Shown: piece after piece, positions 19,537 through 30,147 of the stretch | How the letters are laid out: every line of letters starts with the position of its first letter | Numbering within the stretch: the first letter of the stretch is position 1 | Source of the DNA: Malachius bipustulatus | Taxonomy: Eukaryota > Arthropoda > Insecta > Coleoptera > Melyridae | DNA: 64,000 bases | Reading direction: 5' to 3' | NCBI GenBank assembly: GCA_910589415.1 | Contig: OU342633.1 | Coordinates: forward strand, 11,508,858 to 11,572,857 | Program-made: the position numbers and the translations under genes | Notes under the pieces: model-generated | What the model was told of the DNA's origin: nothing | Databases searched by the model: none | Seen by the model: only the letters and a program-made list of their open reading frames with translations

Positions 19537-22284
19537 CTTCTTCTTTTGGTTCCATCTTCACCTTAGTGAAGGTTGGCAACAATCTCGGCGAAATGGGTCC
19601 GGTCCTGAGCAGCGCGGAACAAGGCGTGTGAGCCCAGCCCAGTCCAGTCTCTTATATTCTTTAACCAGGAATATTGGCGTCTTCCTATACTCCGCTTGCC
19701 TCCTATTTTGCCCTCCATTATCACCTTTAAAAGTTTCATTCGGTCATTCCGGATTACATGTCCCAGGTACGCAGTTTTCCTCTTTTTTATGGCAGGAACT
19801 AATTCCTTATCTCTGCCTATTCTTCTCATGACTTCCCCATTGCTAATGTGGTCTGTCCAGGGTATTTTTAAAAGTCTTCTATACACCCACATCTCGAATG
19901 CCTCCAGTCGTCTCAGTGTCTCGGCTTTTAGGGTCCATACTTCACACCCGTATAGTAGAACAGAATGAATGTAACAGTCAACGAATCTCAATCGCAACTT
20001 CAGGTTAAGTGATCGGTTACAAAGTACTGTCCGCATTTTATTGAACACTGTTCTAGCCTGTTCTATGCGCGATCTGACTTCTGTATTAGGACTCAGATCA
20101 GATGTTATCCAGGCACCCAAATACCTGAATCTGGTCACGTTCTCGATTTGGGTTCCGTTTATGTATATATTTGCTGGTGTTGGGTTGTTTCTTCTATTGA
20201 TGGTCATTAGTTTAGTTTTTTTGATATTGATTTTGAAACCCATGGACTCTCCGACTCTGTTGATCCTATCTAGAAGTTGTTGGAGTCCCTCCAGAGTATT
20301 TGCTATGACAACAGTATCGTCTGCGAAGCGTAGATTGTTGATCAGATGTCCGTTTACTTTGATGCCGTGTTCCGTGTCTCGTAGGGCTTCATCGAACACG
20401 TGGCCAGAATATATGTTAAATAGTAAGGGAGACAAAACACATCCTTGTCGCACACCTCTACGAACGGGTATATCTCCTGTTTTGTCCCCTTCGATCCTGA
20501 CAGCTGCCATTTGGTCCCAATACAAGTTTTTCAGTAGTTGTATGTCACTGTTATCGAGGCCCTTTTCTTTTAGGATGTTAAATAATATCGTGTGTTCTAC
20601 TCTGTCGAACGCTTTCTCGTAGTCGATGAAACAGAGGAAAGCCTCTTGTTGTTGGTCTCGGCATTTCTGTAATAATTCAGACAGGCTGAACATTGCTTCC
20701 CTTGTACCCATTCCTTCTCTAAAACCGAATTGTGCGTCATCTAGATCCATTTCGCATTTCCTATATATTCGTCGGTGTCTTATTTTTAACAGTAATTTTA
20801 ACACATGACTCATTAGGCTGATCAATCTGAAATCTTCGCATTTATGGGCATTTGCTTTTTTCGGTATGGGGATGAAGTCAGACTTTAACCAGTCGCGTGG
20901 TACATTACCGCTTTTGTATATTTCATTTAGAAGTTTAGTGAGAATCTCTATATTCTGTTCATTAAACAGTTTGATCGTCTCTATATGGATTTCGTCTGGT
21001 CCAGCTGCCTTTCCTGTCTTGCTTGTTTCGAGTGCTCTCCTAACCTCTGAAGTTAGGATATCTGGTGCCTCCTCTGAATCACTCCTGTTTCCAAAATTCC
21101 GCGGGACCTGTGTTGAGAACAATTGTCGAATATATCTCATCCAGTGGTCCTTTAGTTCTTTTTGATCCAAAATGGGTTTGTTGTCGTGTCCCACTACTCT
21201 TGTCGGGAAGTTCCTTCTTCCATGGCCTGTCATTTCCTTTACTTTCTTGTGGATAGCGTGATGATCGTGTTTTTGTTGTAGGTCTTCTCTCTCGGAGCAT
21301 TTGTGGTCCATCCAGTTCTCTTTAGCTTCTCTTATCTTTTTTGTTATCTGTTTGTTAACTGTTTTATACTCAGCCGTGTGTCTGTTTTTGTATGTTCTTC
21401 GTTTCTCCATCATGTTTAGTATTTCCTCCGTCATCCACTCCTTTTTCTTGTTTGTGTTTGTTGAACCGATCACTTCCTTCTCGACTCCATGTATAGTTTC
21501 TTTCAAGATGTTCCAGTCTCTCTCAATATTCCCTCCACATTCTTGGTCGTTTGTTTTGTTCGATATTTCAAGGTTGACTCTCTTTCTCACTTCCTCTCTT
21601 TTAGATGGGTTGCGGAGGTTGGTGATGTCAACTAGTCTAACATGTCTCTTTGTCACTTTTTTCAATTTTATATTAAGGGTACCAATCACTGGGTTATGGT
21701 CGGAGTTAATATCTGCGCCTGGATAAGTTCTTATGCCGTGAATTCCGTTCTTGAAACGCTCTTTTATAAGAACGTAGTCAATTTGATTTCTGACAATGTT
21801 TGTTTCAGTATGTTGCGGGAATTGCCACGTATACAGCCGGCGAGGAGGTAGCTTAAACCAAGTATTAGCGATGACGAATCTCTCTTCCTGACAGAACTGT
21901 ATCAGGGTGTCGCCTCGGTCATTGCGCTCTCCCAATCCATGTTCTCCAACAATGTCACCTACTCCTCCCTTACCGACCTTGGCGTTGAAATCTCCAAGGA
22001 TAATGGTAGGTTCATTCTTACGAGTGTATGCTAGAAGCTTCTTCAGTTCTTCATAGAAAGTATCCACTTCGTTGTCATGTTTATCTGCAGTTGGAGCATA
22101 GCATTGGATGATGTTGATGTTGAACTGGCTAGCTTTAAGTTGTAATAGGAGTGTTCTATCTGTAAATGGTACGAAGTTAATAACAGATCTGTTTAGTCCG
22201 CCGCTCAAAATCACGCCCACTCCATTTGGGTGATTGGGTAAATCACTTCCAGAGTAGTACAAGGTGTTGTCTCCATGTTGTTAC
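19537..22284 (-). mobile_element. RTE-type LINE, 5' truncated
   Basis: This is a non-LTR retrotransposon inserted in reverse orientation between the integrase and env regions of the errantivirus-like element. On its own strand the 3' end is a short simple tail (AAGAAGAAG-like) against the target duplication, as in RTE elements. The 5' end is cut within the endonuclease domain, the usual outcome of incomplete reverse transcription. The body is one long open frame. Confidence 0.88.
19563..22262 (-). CDS. RTE endonuclease-reverse transcriptase, N-terminus missing
   Basis: About 899 residues remain open. The first codon shown is TTG and upstream codons are still in frame, so the true start is lost. 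Residues 1-205 are an apurinic-type endonuclease lacking its first motif but retaining ILGDFNAKVG, NQIDYVLI and SDHNPV. A reverse transcriptase spans about 400-720, with GPDEIHIETIK, IDYEKAFDRVEH, RQGCVLSPLLFN and the catalytic FADD near residue 647. The C-terminus (KTAYLGHVIRN, KRSIGRRQYSWLKNIRDW) is characteristic of RTE proteins often mis-annotated as craniofacial development protein 2. The frame has no internal stop, so the insertion is fairly recent, but the 5' truncation makes it inactive. Confidence 0.88.
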   Translation of the reverse strand: MYYSGSDLPNHPNGVGVILSGGLNRSVINFVPFTDRTLLLQLKASQFNINIIQCYAPTADKHDNEVDTFYEELKKLLAYTRKNEPTIILGDFNAKVGKGGVGDIVGEHGLGERNDRGDTLIQFCQEERFVIANTWFKLPPRRLYTWQFPQHTETNIVRNQIDYVLIKERFKNGIHGIRTYPGADINSDHNPVIGTLNIKLKKVTKRHVRLVDITNLRNPSKREEVRKRVNLEISNKTNDQECGGNIERDWNILKETIHGVEKEVIGSTNTNKKKEWMTEEILNMMEKRRTYKNRHTAEYKTVNKQITKKIREAKENWMDHKCSEREDLQQKHDHHAIHKKVKEMTGHGRRNFPTRVVGHDNKPILDQKELKDHWMRYIRQLFSTQVPRNFGNRSDSEEAPDILTSEVRRALETSKTGKAAGPDEIHIETIKLFNEQNIEILTKLLNEIYKSGNVPRDWLKSDFIPIPKKANAHKCEDFRLISLMSHVLKLLLKIRHRRIYRKCEMDLDDAQFGFREGMGTREAMFSLSELLQKCRDQQQEAFLCFIDYEKAFDRVEHTILFNILKEKGLDNSDIQLLKNLYWDQMAAVRIEGDKTGDIPVRRGVRQGCVLSPLLFNIYSGHVFDEALRDTEHGIKVNGHLINNLRFADDTVVIANTLEGLQQLLDRINRVGESMGFKINIKKTKLMTINRRNNPTPANIYINGTQIENVTRFRYLGAWITSDLSPNTEVRSRIEQARTVFNKMRTVLCNRSLNLKLRLRFVDCYIHSVLLYGCEVWTLKAETLRRLEAFEMWVYRRLLKIPWTDHISNGEVMRRIGRDKELVPAIKKRKTAYLGHVIRNDRMKLLKVIMEGKIGGKRSIGRRQYSWLKNIRDWTGLGSHALFRAAQDRTHFAEIVANLH

Positions 22285-22295
22285 AACAATACCAT
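22285..22295. repeat. Target-site duplication of the RTE LINE, right copy
   Basis: AACAATACCAT matches 19526-19536. Confidence 0.75.
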
Positions 22296-22340
22296 AAGCA
22301 AGAATTAAAGCCCGTCCGGAAGTCGCAACTGAAAAACTAA

Positions 22341-22358
22341 TAAGAAGTTTTGTTGCAG
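22341..22358 (+). promoter_or_regulatory. Probable splice acceptor before env
   Basis: A T-rich stretch ending TTTGTTGCAG lies directly before two ATG codons that begin the env frame. Errantivirus env is known to be expressed from a spliced subgenomic RNA, so this is the expected position. The matching donor is outside the window. Confidence 0.5.
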
Positions 22359-24066
22359 ATGATGCCAATTATACTGACGTTACTTTTGGTAATCACAATC
22401 ACCACCACCCACGCCGAACGCATCGAAATAAAAAGTTTAAGGAACAACCCAGGTATTCTACCATTACGATTAGGTTTAGCTAGAACGGAGAAAACACATC
22501 ATACTTTCGTTCATAATTACCCTCTATCGGAAATTCGAAATCAAGTTAATAAATTAGACAATGTAATCTCTAAATTAGGAGAAAAACTAATACCAACCAT
22601 CGACGACGCTGACGAATGGGAACAGGTTGAAATACTTCAAATCCACGAATTAAGAACTGAGACTGATCACCTCAAATCTCAAATTCGCTTGATTCACCCT
22701 AACGCCCTAAACATACCTAGCAACCGAACTAAGAGAGGCCTGGTTAACTTCTTAGGTTCAGTATTCAAATTTATTTCCGGAAACCTTGACGCGGAAGACG
22801 GAGAAAAATACGATACAGCCATAAGGACTTTAACGGAAAACCAAGATAACCTAATTAAAAACTATAACAAACAAATATCTATCAACACCAGATTAATTCT
22901 AGACTTTAACGATATCATGAAAAATGTGTCAAATAACTTTGATGAAATCGAACGAACAATCAAACAGTTTGACGAAACCTACTTACTTATCACGCGCGTT
23001 AATAATTTAAAGACAAATCTGATAACCTTAAAAGAGGTAATTAATAACATTCATACAGCAATCAATTTTGCATCACTTGGATTATTACACATGAGCGTAA
23101 TAAGCGAAGAACAAATAAACGAAATGAAATTAGAAATTCAAAAATTCCACGGAGATGAATATTACTATTCCGACGAGAATGTACTTTTCTTAAGAACAAT
23201 TAGAGTAGGTAGAGTATTATATTACCCCGGAACATGTAGTCTTTTTACTCCACGTACCGATCTTAGATCCCAAGGTATATCACCTATATCACCTTTACTC
23301 TATTCCGACTTCGAATTCGACTATCATAATTCCACCAACGTCCTATGTAGCGATGACCGAAGATTCCATTTATTATTTAAAACATAAGTGCCACTACTTG
23401 CAACAACAATATCATTGTCCCCTGAAATTAGTAGAAAGGAACTTTCAACAAGATACGTGTATAGGAAATTTGTTAAATGTTTACAAAGCACCGACATGTA
23501 AACACATCCCGGTAACAATTACAGATACCCTGGTAGAAACGATCAGTGATCAAAAATACCTAGTTATATTACCAACCGAAACTATAGTACACGAAAAATG
23601 CGAAAATGAGGAGGTACATAAATTAATAGGCACCTACCTAATTAATGTCCCATACTCATGTTCCTTCAAGACAAAGGATTTTACCTACATAAATTTAGAA
23701 GGCACGCTTAAAGAAGAACCTGTATACTTGCCACCAATTGACGAGAACGTAGCAAGCGTGAAACCGATTCATCTAAATTTGAAGGCAATAAACTTAGACC
23801 AATTGTCAAAATTAACTCTCCAAACTTTAGAACCCACGGTAACTGTACCAATACATAAGTCAGCATTATTTCATTCTGGAATGACTTTAGTGATAACGGC
23901 CTTAGTAATTATAGCAGTATCCTCTACGATAATCTATATAAAAAGAGACGCTATAATCGATTTTATTAATAAAAATAGGAATAAAACTTACACTGACCAA
24001 ATAACCCAATCAGACTTAGAGAGCCTTCACGAAGAAGCCTTCCCGGCTCCAAAACCCCGACATTGA
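22359..24066 (+). pseudogene. env: F-type envelope protein gene, frameshifted
   Basis: The product resembles the envelope protein of insect errantiviruses, which belongs to the baculovirus F fusion-protein family. An N-terminal signal peptide (about residues 1-20, PIILTLLLVITITTTHA) is followed by a surface part. A dibasic cleavage site RTKR lies near 22727-22738, with a hydrophobic glycine-containing segment directly behind it. Coiled-coil-rich sequence follows. The frame breaks near 23353-23387. Cysteine-rich sequence continues in the other frame to a membrane anchor near 23877-23945 (GMTLVITALVIIAVSS) and a short cytoplasmic tail. The break is visible, so this copy cannot make an intact envelope. 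Family assignment rests on the cleavage-site context and layout. Confidence 0.8.
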
Positions 24067-24835
24067 CAATTAATATGATGTAACCATATATTTTTAAGTT
24101 GTAATTTTACAAACAATTATATTTAACAATCATTATATTAATCAATAACATATTATAATCTTTTAATTGTAATCATATAGGTACTTACGTTTTATCTCTC
24201 TATTTAATTTGATGAAATAGTTACCCTTATCTTATAAAATAATTATATTGTAACGATGTAAATATCCCGTTGCGACCCTTATTTTAAAAGGAACCCTTAA
24301 TCAAAAGGAAAAAATAAGTAAAGGCCTAACGCATGTGATTTCATGGCTCCACCATGAACTCCCATCTTGCAAGGGAGGAATCATCCAGGCGATAAACCCC
24401 TATCTAAACATAATAAAAGCTTACGCGGCAGCAGGATATTTTACATTACTAGAAATAAGCATAATCATGTAATTCACGATGTATGTGAACGGCACTAAGA
24501 TTGCCAGACTACTCTTGTACTTTGTCGATTACACATGTCACTGTTCTTGATAAAATACATGGTTTTAAATCCTTTCGTGTTTAAACTTTAGTGGTCTCAC
24601 CCCTTGTTTCCTGCAACCCTTAAGTGTAGACAGCCTTTTTAAAAAGGTAATTTAAGGACCAAGAAACATAACTAATGTGCCCTATCCGTCCGGACCACAT
24701 AGGCGGGTGTAGGAACAGGAAAATGTGGACGGAACATGTAAAAAACTTAAATACTTTAAAAAACTATAATTAATATAATAAAATAGTCGTAAAATGGTGT
24801 TTTTATGAAATTTTTTAATTTGAGAAAAGATATAC
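24067..24835. other. Post-env region, probable 3' LTR remnant of the errantivirus
   Basis: This AT-rich sequence contains purine-rich stretches (AAAAGGAAAAAATAAG near 24294-24318) that could be the polypurine tract. Beyond them lies a block of mixed composition to about 24750, where a 3' LTR would be expected. Because the 5' LTR is outside the window, I cannot fix its ends. Confidence 0.35.
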
Positions 24836-25190
24836 TTATCCTAGCTTTACTGCATACTGATACGCAAACTCACGCGTTTCTTTGGTGGTCAAACCGTAGT
24901 GCATTTTGCTGCAAGTCTGTAAATACTTTGACAACATTGTTTCTTGCACGTTTGAAAACACTCTTCTTGAATATGGGTTAGCTACAAAATTATAGTTCTG
25001 TTGCTCCTCTGCTGGCATTTTCTTAGCATTTTGCACATGTCTTTGCAAAGCCGATTTTGAAAACCCCAAATTCGCAGCCACTTGCCTTAGCTGATATATT
25101 ATTCTGAATCACAAGTTGTACAGCTTCTGAAATTTCTTCAGGAGTCTTCCTCTGTCGGTCGGTATTCTTTTTGTAAATTAAAGGCATTCT
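24836..25190 (-). pseudogene. Pogo/jerky-type helix-turn-helix fragment
   Basis: Read on the minus strand from ATG near 25188, a first frame gives a basic start and RKTPEEISEAVQLVIQNNIS. After a one-base shift a second frame gives LRQVAANLGFSKSALQRHV and then FANxYATKL-like sequence. This is the Psq/CENP-B type DNA-binding head common to pogo/Tigger transposases and to jerky-like host proteins. No DDE catalytic domain follows, so it is a 5' fragment or an old relic. Psq-type assignment is by pattern only. Confidence 0.5.
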
Positions 25191-25540
25191 ACTAATATTC
25201 TATATATTCTATTATAATATATTATGTAAGTATTCAACTGCAAATAAAAACTACATTAAAGACAAAAATTTCACTTCTAGGAGAAAGTATTCCATAGAAA
25301 ATATTCCATAGACTTGAGGCACTGTTTACTGTGATAGCTTTTCACACTGCAACCAGTTATACATTCAAGAGCCAAATATGTATAGCAGTTAGGAAAATAA
25401 ACCTAATGACCCAAACCTCCCACGACCCAAACCTCCCGACTCTCCTCTACGCTAATAACTCAAATTTTGATTATAGTGCCTTTCTGCACGGGCCAATTTT
25501 TGACAGATTTTGGATTTTGGATAAACAATCGGAACGCCCT
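25191..25540. other. No identifiable feature
   Basis: This is AT-rich unique-looking sequence. I see no gene, structured RNA or repeat that I can support. Confidence 0.5.
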
Positions 25541-25554
25541 TTTAATTAAAATTT

Positions 25555-25860
25555 CAGATTTCCTGAGAAAATTCTTTTGGGGCCATTTTGACCCCAAAGC
25601 GAGGGGCCGAAGGAATTTTCGTTCGCTCGATTGTTAGCAATAAAAAAAAAAGTTTTTAGTGATGTCAGAAACTCAGCCTTCGAATGCCTTCGGGGCAAAA
25701 ACGCCGTTCTAATACTTTGGGGGGCATTTTCACCCTCAAGAGAGGGGCCGAAGAATTTTCGTTTTCGCTCGATTGTTGGCAATAAAAAACTAACCCTTTT
25801 TAGTGATGTCATAACCCAGCCTTCGAATGCCTTCGGGGAAAAAATCGACTCTATTTGTTG
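25555..25860. repeat. Short tandem repeat, period about 140 bp
   Basis: Two to three diverged copies share GAGGGGCCGAAG (near 25601 and 25741), TTTTCGTT, GCTCGATTGTT, GCAATAAAAAA, TTTTTAGTGATGTCA and CAGCCTTCGAATGCCTTCGG (near 25674 and 25817). Apparent ORFs on both strands simply follow the repeat. Confidence 0.75.
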
Positions 25861-26160
25861 TTATATCAAACTGGTGGGTATACCTAACCTAGTTAATAAT
25901 TGCGAATCTATACACGAAATACATATTTTTATTCCAATGATTCGGTTCGGCATTCGATGCTACAGTAACTCAAAGTATAAGTACTAACAAACTATGTGCT
26001 CATTTCTTAGAAATATGAAATCTTTCATGTATTATGGTAACCGTTCGATGATCGTGCATAGCGATGTGGAATAACAACGTAACGTAACGTAATGTCTTTG
26101 GTGGCGTGTACTCGTGCCACCGTAACCACTTGCGTAGGACTGCCCGTCGTCGATGCATAG

Positions 26161-26190
26161 TAGTTGTTTACTACCTGTAGTAAACAACTA
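26161..26190. repeat. Perfect short hairpin
   Basis: TAGTTGTTTACTAC is followed, after CT, by its exact complement GTAGTAAACAACTA. A degenerate third copy (TAGTAGATTACTAC) follows. It may be the end of a decayed foldback element, but there is no other support. Confidence 0.7.
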
Positions 26191-26977
26191 TAGTAGATTA
26201 CTACCTGCGGCGGTGGTGGTGGATTATCGACTCGAGGGGTCGTTCCATCAAGTTCGATTCGCTTTGGTGCGTCGGGGCAATCCCGCGGGGATTGCGGGAG
26301 CCTGCTCGTCAACCTCATTCCCGTTTCTATCGATGAACATAGAAATCCAAAAATGAGTTAATCGGTGAGAATAATCGTCACTCTGCTTGAAGCGATCGGT
26401 CACTTCACCGAATCCGGGTGTTTGAATGCGGAAGAGAAAAAGGAAGGATGTCAGAAGGCGCTCGAGTGTGTTATTGTTTTGGCAGATGAAGTGAGATTAA
26501 TAAGAGGCTGCTAACTTCACACCGGTTGTTTTCTTTTTAATAAAAGGACCAAGCAGCATTCGTCCCATATTAACTAAAAATACTACTACGTGCTGCAGCC
26601 CCGCAGCTCCTATGTACCAGCCGCCCGCCACTGTTTGACTACATTTAGATTCATACACAGTATGTTAAATAATGCGGGGTATCTGCCTCTTCTTAACTGC
26701 TATACAGCTCATTTATTGTCCCTGCTGGGGTTTTCTTGCTTAAGAAGACAACTTTTTTCTGGGTTTTTGAAACCTCCCCCAGTAACTATTATTTCATGGT
26801 CTTGAAGATATCCAAGGCGGTTAATAATTAAATACTCTGTTAAAAATATTAGCAGACTGTTTTTTTATAGATTTCAGAAGTTCACGAAATTTGTATACTT
26901 TTCTGCTTCCGATAATATTATATTCAGCAACATTGCTTTCACCGCGTCTTATTAATCTTCCGGTTGACTTAATAGAA
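26191..26977. other. No identifiable gene
   Basis: This is mixed-composition sequence with G+C-rich patches (26200-26320) and several short overlapping ORFs lacking recognisable domains. I see no supported feature. Confidence 0.45.
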
Positions 26978-27868
26978 TTAGGTTTTGGGTCCTGTACTCT
27001 TTTTACTGTATATCAATTCTCTTGAACGCTTCTCCAGGGATGATGTTTTTTTGACCATGTATGCAGACGATGCGGCGATCCTTCTGTCCCCTGGGCAGTC
27101 GGAGAATTTACAGCACCAGGCGCAAGAGCTATTGCGAGATGTGTGTTCCTGGTTTCGTCAACAGTGCTTATACTTTAACGTGGGCAAAACGAGGGTGGTG
27201 CGATTTCACCATCGTCAGAAGAATGTTGAGGATATTCACTTGTTTTCAGATGAGGCGGAGGTGCCTGTTGTCACTTGTGTGAAATTTCTTGGGCTGCATA
27301 TGGATGGTAATTTGAATTTTAAAGATCACTGCGACCTCATAGTGGCAAGGTTGAGTTCAGTATCGTACCAGTTTAGGAGTATCCGTAGTGTTTTAACTAT
27401 GGGACAACTTTTAATGCTTTATTATGCTCAGGTTGAATTAGATGCGGGATTTGTTTTTGGGGGTGGTCCACGTACTCCACGAGAGTTTTTCTTGCACAGA
27501 AAAAGATCTTGAGGATTATGTGTGGTGTCAACAAGGGACGGTCATGTAGACCATATTTTAAAGACTTAATGAAAATATTTCTTTTACCGGCTTTGTTTGT
27601 GTTTCAGTTGTATGTTTTAGTTTTTAGTGAGCAATTGTCCCTTGTGGGAGATCACTCGGTGAACATCAGACAAAAATCACTTTTGCGAGAGATACGATTT
27701 AAGACCAAGATAGCCAAAAGTAGTCCCAATTATTTGGGTATAAAAGTATATAATAATTTGCCACAATATCTGAAAGAATGTGAGAGCTTTGTAGTATTTA
27801 GAAAGGCACTGAGCCTGAGTGATCTCTGCTTGTATAGTGTAGAAGAATATTTAGATCTAAGATTTTAG
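26978..27868 (+). pseudogene. LINE reverse transcriptase C-terminal half, one frameshift
   Basis: The first part (to 27512) carries the catalytic YADD near 27058, KTRVVRF and KFLGLHMDGNLNF, the typical palm and thumb of Jockey/I-group enzymes. A frame change near 27509 separates it from the tail. The tail holds SCRPYFKDL, FVFQLYVL, NYLGIKVYNNLPQYLK and EEYL, the conserved end of these proteins. The catalytic aspartates survive but the fingers domain and endonuclease are missing. Confidence 0.8.
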
Positions 27869-28016
27869 TTACGTGTTGGACAGTAGTTTTAAAATTTTGT
27901 GAAGATTGTCATGTGTGTAGGTTTATTTTGGACTTTTTAACTTTATTACGATTCCTATACAAACCTGATGATGTTTGTCATAATATGGAAAATAAAGTTT
28001 ATTATTATTATTATTG
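26978..28016 (+). mobile_element. 3' fragment of a Jockey/I-group LINE
   Basis: This is a 5'-truncated non-LTR retrotransposon. It begins abruptly inside the RT (VLGPVLFLLYINSL), carries the C-terminal half of the RT and the carboxyl tail, and ends with AATAAAGTTT plus a TTA microsatellite tail at about 28000-28016. I could not find a convincing target duplication. Confidence 0.8.
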
Positions 28017-28239
28017 TAGGTATATGTGTCAAACACTACTGTAATTCACGAAGCCTGACATTTATTACACGAAAAACTTGTTTTCAATATTTTTTTAGCC
28101 AAATCTTCAAAAGTTTCACATTGCTTTTCCTTCAGTTCCTGAATCATTACCATTCCGTCTATTATTAATCTGTTAATTTTCAAGTTTCTTTGTAAGTTCT
28201 GATATTGCTGTTTTTCTCATTGACCCATACCCATCTTCG
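28017..28239. other. No identifiable feature
   Basis: This short AT-rich spacer lies between the LINE tail and the next ORF fragment. Confidence 0.5.
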
Positions 28240-28539
28240 TTAAAAAATGACATGGGAACCAAAGTAAGTTCTTGCGATAGTTAAGTCCATTTCATTTACT
28301 TGCGTCGCGCCCAATATTCGGCGAAACATTAATTCTGATCCAATTAGGGTACCCTTTGTTGTCTTTTTCTTAACATAATTCTCTTTAAATGAGAGGATTT
28401 TGTTTCTTTGAATCGGTTTCCAAAATTGCTGTGTCTCATTTCTATTCCAAACTGAACTTCTTTTGTTTTGGACTTCATCTATAAAACCAGTCAAGCTTTT
28501 TTCTATATCGTCGATAACTTCTTTTCGTGTCTTGATGTT
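28240..28539 (-). pseudogene. Unrecognised gene fragment (possible last exon)
   Basis: About 100 codons are open on the minus strand, ending TYFGSHVIF at 28240. The segment contains RKEVIDDIEKSLTGFIDEV, then a basic KKKTTKGT stretch and LIGSELMFRRILG. There is no initiating ATG in a sensible place, so it is either a terminal exon or a remnant. It lies 260 bp downstream of, and on the same strand as, the ORF at 28798-29388. They may belong to one gene of a multi-copy, mobile-element-like family. I cannot name its function. Confidence 0.35.
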
Positions 28540-28797
28540 TATTAAGCAAGACTGAACATTATTTAAATCAAACGGATTACGTCAGTCTTGCTCAACTACA
28601 TGACATTTATGTTTAAAACATCAGTTTCATTTTTCTTCTGCATAGTATAAGCCTTCTTTCCGCTGCCGAACTCACAGGCTTGATGTACTTTCTGAAACAA
28701 CATTAAATATTAATCATAGGTTGAAATTATTAAGAATAATTTCATACAAACCTACAGGCTATCATCAAAAAACCATTCCTTAATTGTAATTGCCTAC

Positions 28798-29388
28798 CTA
28801 AGAAATTTTGAGAATATTCTCCCAAAGTATGCCTGGTATTATCCAGCGAAGCAGTGGTTTCTGCGTAAATCCAATTACTCCCGAACGACTTTTGAACTCT
28901 TTATTGATGGACTGTTCTGATACTACGCAATTGAACTTCCTTTCGTTGGTTTTCTTTACAACAAAATTTCCGTCTAGTAAATAATTATACATAATATGAG
29001 GTACTTGATTTTTAAGCGTTTCCATATCACTTAAATATACAGGAACCCACTTGGAATAAAGGTTACGTCCAGCAGCTGATAAATATGACAAGACATTATA
29101 AACTGCCGATAAATGAGCATCAAAATTGCCTTCCCTCTTGGCATGTAATATTTTCAAAAGCAGATCGACGGTTTCGAGAAAAAAAAACAGTACTTGAAAG
29201 TTGAAGATGAAGAAGAGTTCTGGGTTGTCTGGGCTGTAGCTTGGAACATAATCTTCATCTGAACCTGATTGTTCTGTGTCCGTGTTGTGAGAGCTGTGTT
29301 CGGACGGAGCATCCTCTTGATCAGAAACAGGATAACCCTCCAACAATTGTAATAGATAAAGAGCCCGCGACTGCCAGACCTTCGTCAT
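28798..29388 (-). CDS. Unrecognised 196-residue protein, possibly a gene fragment
   Basis: This ORF starts with ATG at 29386-29388. An acidic, serine-rich head (QEDAPSEHSSHNTDTEQSGS, DEDYVPS) resembles linkers found near the N-termini of piggyBac-type transposases, but no DDE domain is present. The second half (REGNFDAHLSAVYNVLSYL, GRNLYSKWVPVYLSDM, NFVVKKTNERKFN, SRSGVIGF) reads as a folded domain of a repeated insect protein family that I cannot identify. A poly-phenylalanine run around residue 63-70 coincides with a T-rich DNA patch and may mark an unspliced intron or frame error. Confidence 0.35.
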   Translation of the reverse strand: MTKVWQSRALYLLQLLEGYPVSDQEDAPSEHSSHNTDTEQSGSDEDYVPSYSPDNPELFFIFNFQVLFFFLETVDLLLKILHAKREGNFDAHLSAVYNVLSYLSAAGRNLYSKWVPVYLSDMETLKNQVPHIMYNYLLDGNFVVKKTNERKFNCVVSEQSINKEFKSRSGVIGFTQKPLLRWIIPGILWENILKIS

Positions 29389-30143
29389 TTTATTAAAAAG
29401 CTGAAAGTTTCGGTGCGCAACAATGCAGCAACTATGAAGTTTGGATCATCGTCACTTTATCAGGTAACAGCTGAATGTGTATAAAATCACTCCTCAAGAT
29501 CTTTGAAGTATAAAGTTTATTTTTGTAACTTTAAGGGCATATAGGAAATTCAAAAATAGGCAAATAATTTCTTGTAGACATGGGTCGTTGGAGCTTTAGT
29601 TTTCGAGATACAAGGTGTTAAAATTCTTTGAAAAATTTACTATTTTTTGAATACCCATCTACAAATTGCCTGATCAGAATAACTCGAAATTTTTTACAGT
29701 TGTACTAATTGATATACTGTAATACTCTACCCCCTTGGTCTTGATGATCGTCTAGAAAAATCTTTATTTTTTTTTAAACCCAGAGTTGTGCCTTGTTTTG
29801 TAGGTAACCTCATACGCTCCTGGATAAGGCATGCAAAAAAAAATGGTAGAAAGGAAACAAAAGGGATAGCTTAATACATTTATTTCACCTCAGACAATTT
29901 CCTTTCCCGCAAAATTGCAACACTGCTTCTTGTTTTATATTTTCACTTGGTTATAGAATGTATACCTCATTTATTATATTATTATCTTTTTTTTCGTTTG
30001 TATTGGATGGAGTTTATTGTGCTAGAATTCCTTCAGTTAAATAATAACATAAACGGCACTGTTTCCTCCGATTATAATTTGAGGAGATTACCATCTGTTA
30101 TTTAAGAAGGAAATTTAATTGTATGAATTAGGTACTCACGTTT
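29389..30143. other. No identifiable gene
   Basis: This AT-rich flank lies between the unrecognised ORF and Gypsy element A. Nothing supportable was seen. Confidence 0.5.
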
Positions 30144-30147
30144 TCCT
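30144..30147. repeat. Target-site duplication TCCT of element A, left
   Basis: TCCT here matches 46867-46870 on the far side of element A. Confidence 0.8.

Larger units (their letters stand above)
1..24760 (+). mobile_element. Errantivirus-like Ty3/Gypsy element with env, partial and nested
   Basis: This is an old endogenous retrovirus-like element. It reads, on the + strand, reverse transcriptase, RNase H, integrase and an F-type envelope protein, the order of insect errantiviruses. Gag, protease and the 5' LTR lie left of the window. Two later insertions split it: the palindromic PolB element (2135-18847) inside the integrase core and an RTE LINE (19537-22284) between integrase and env. 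Pol has at least two frameshifts and env at least one, so the copy is dead. The right limit is not resolved, because I could not match a 3' LTR without its 5' partner. Confidence 0.85.

Noticed and set aside
25546..26356. ORFs on both strands in the tandem-repeat and G+C-rich patch
   Set aside because: The frames follow the repeat on both strands and show no conserved motif.
29221..29388. piggyBac transposase call from the acidic N-terminal segment
   Set aside because: Acidic serine-rich heads are unspecific and no DDE domain or C-terminal cysteine-rich region follows.
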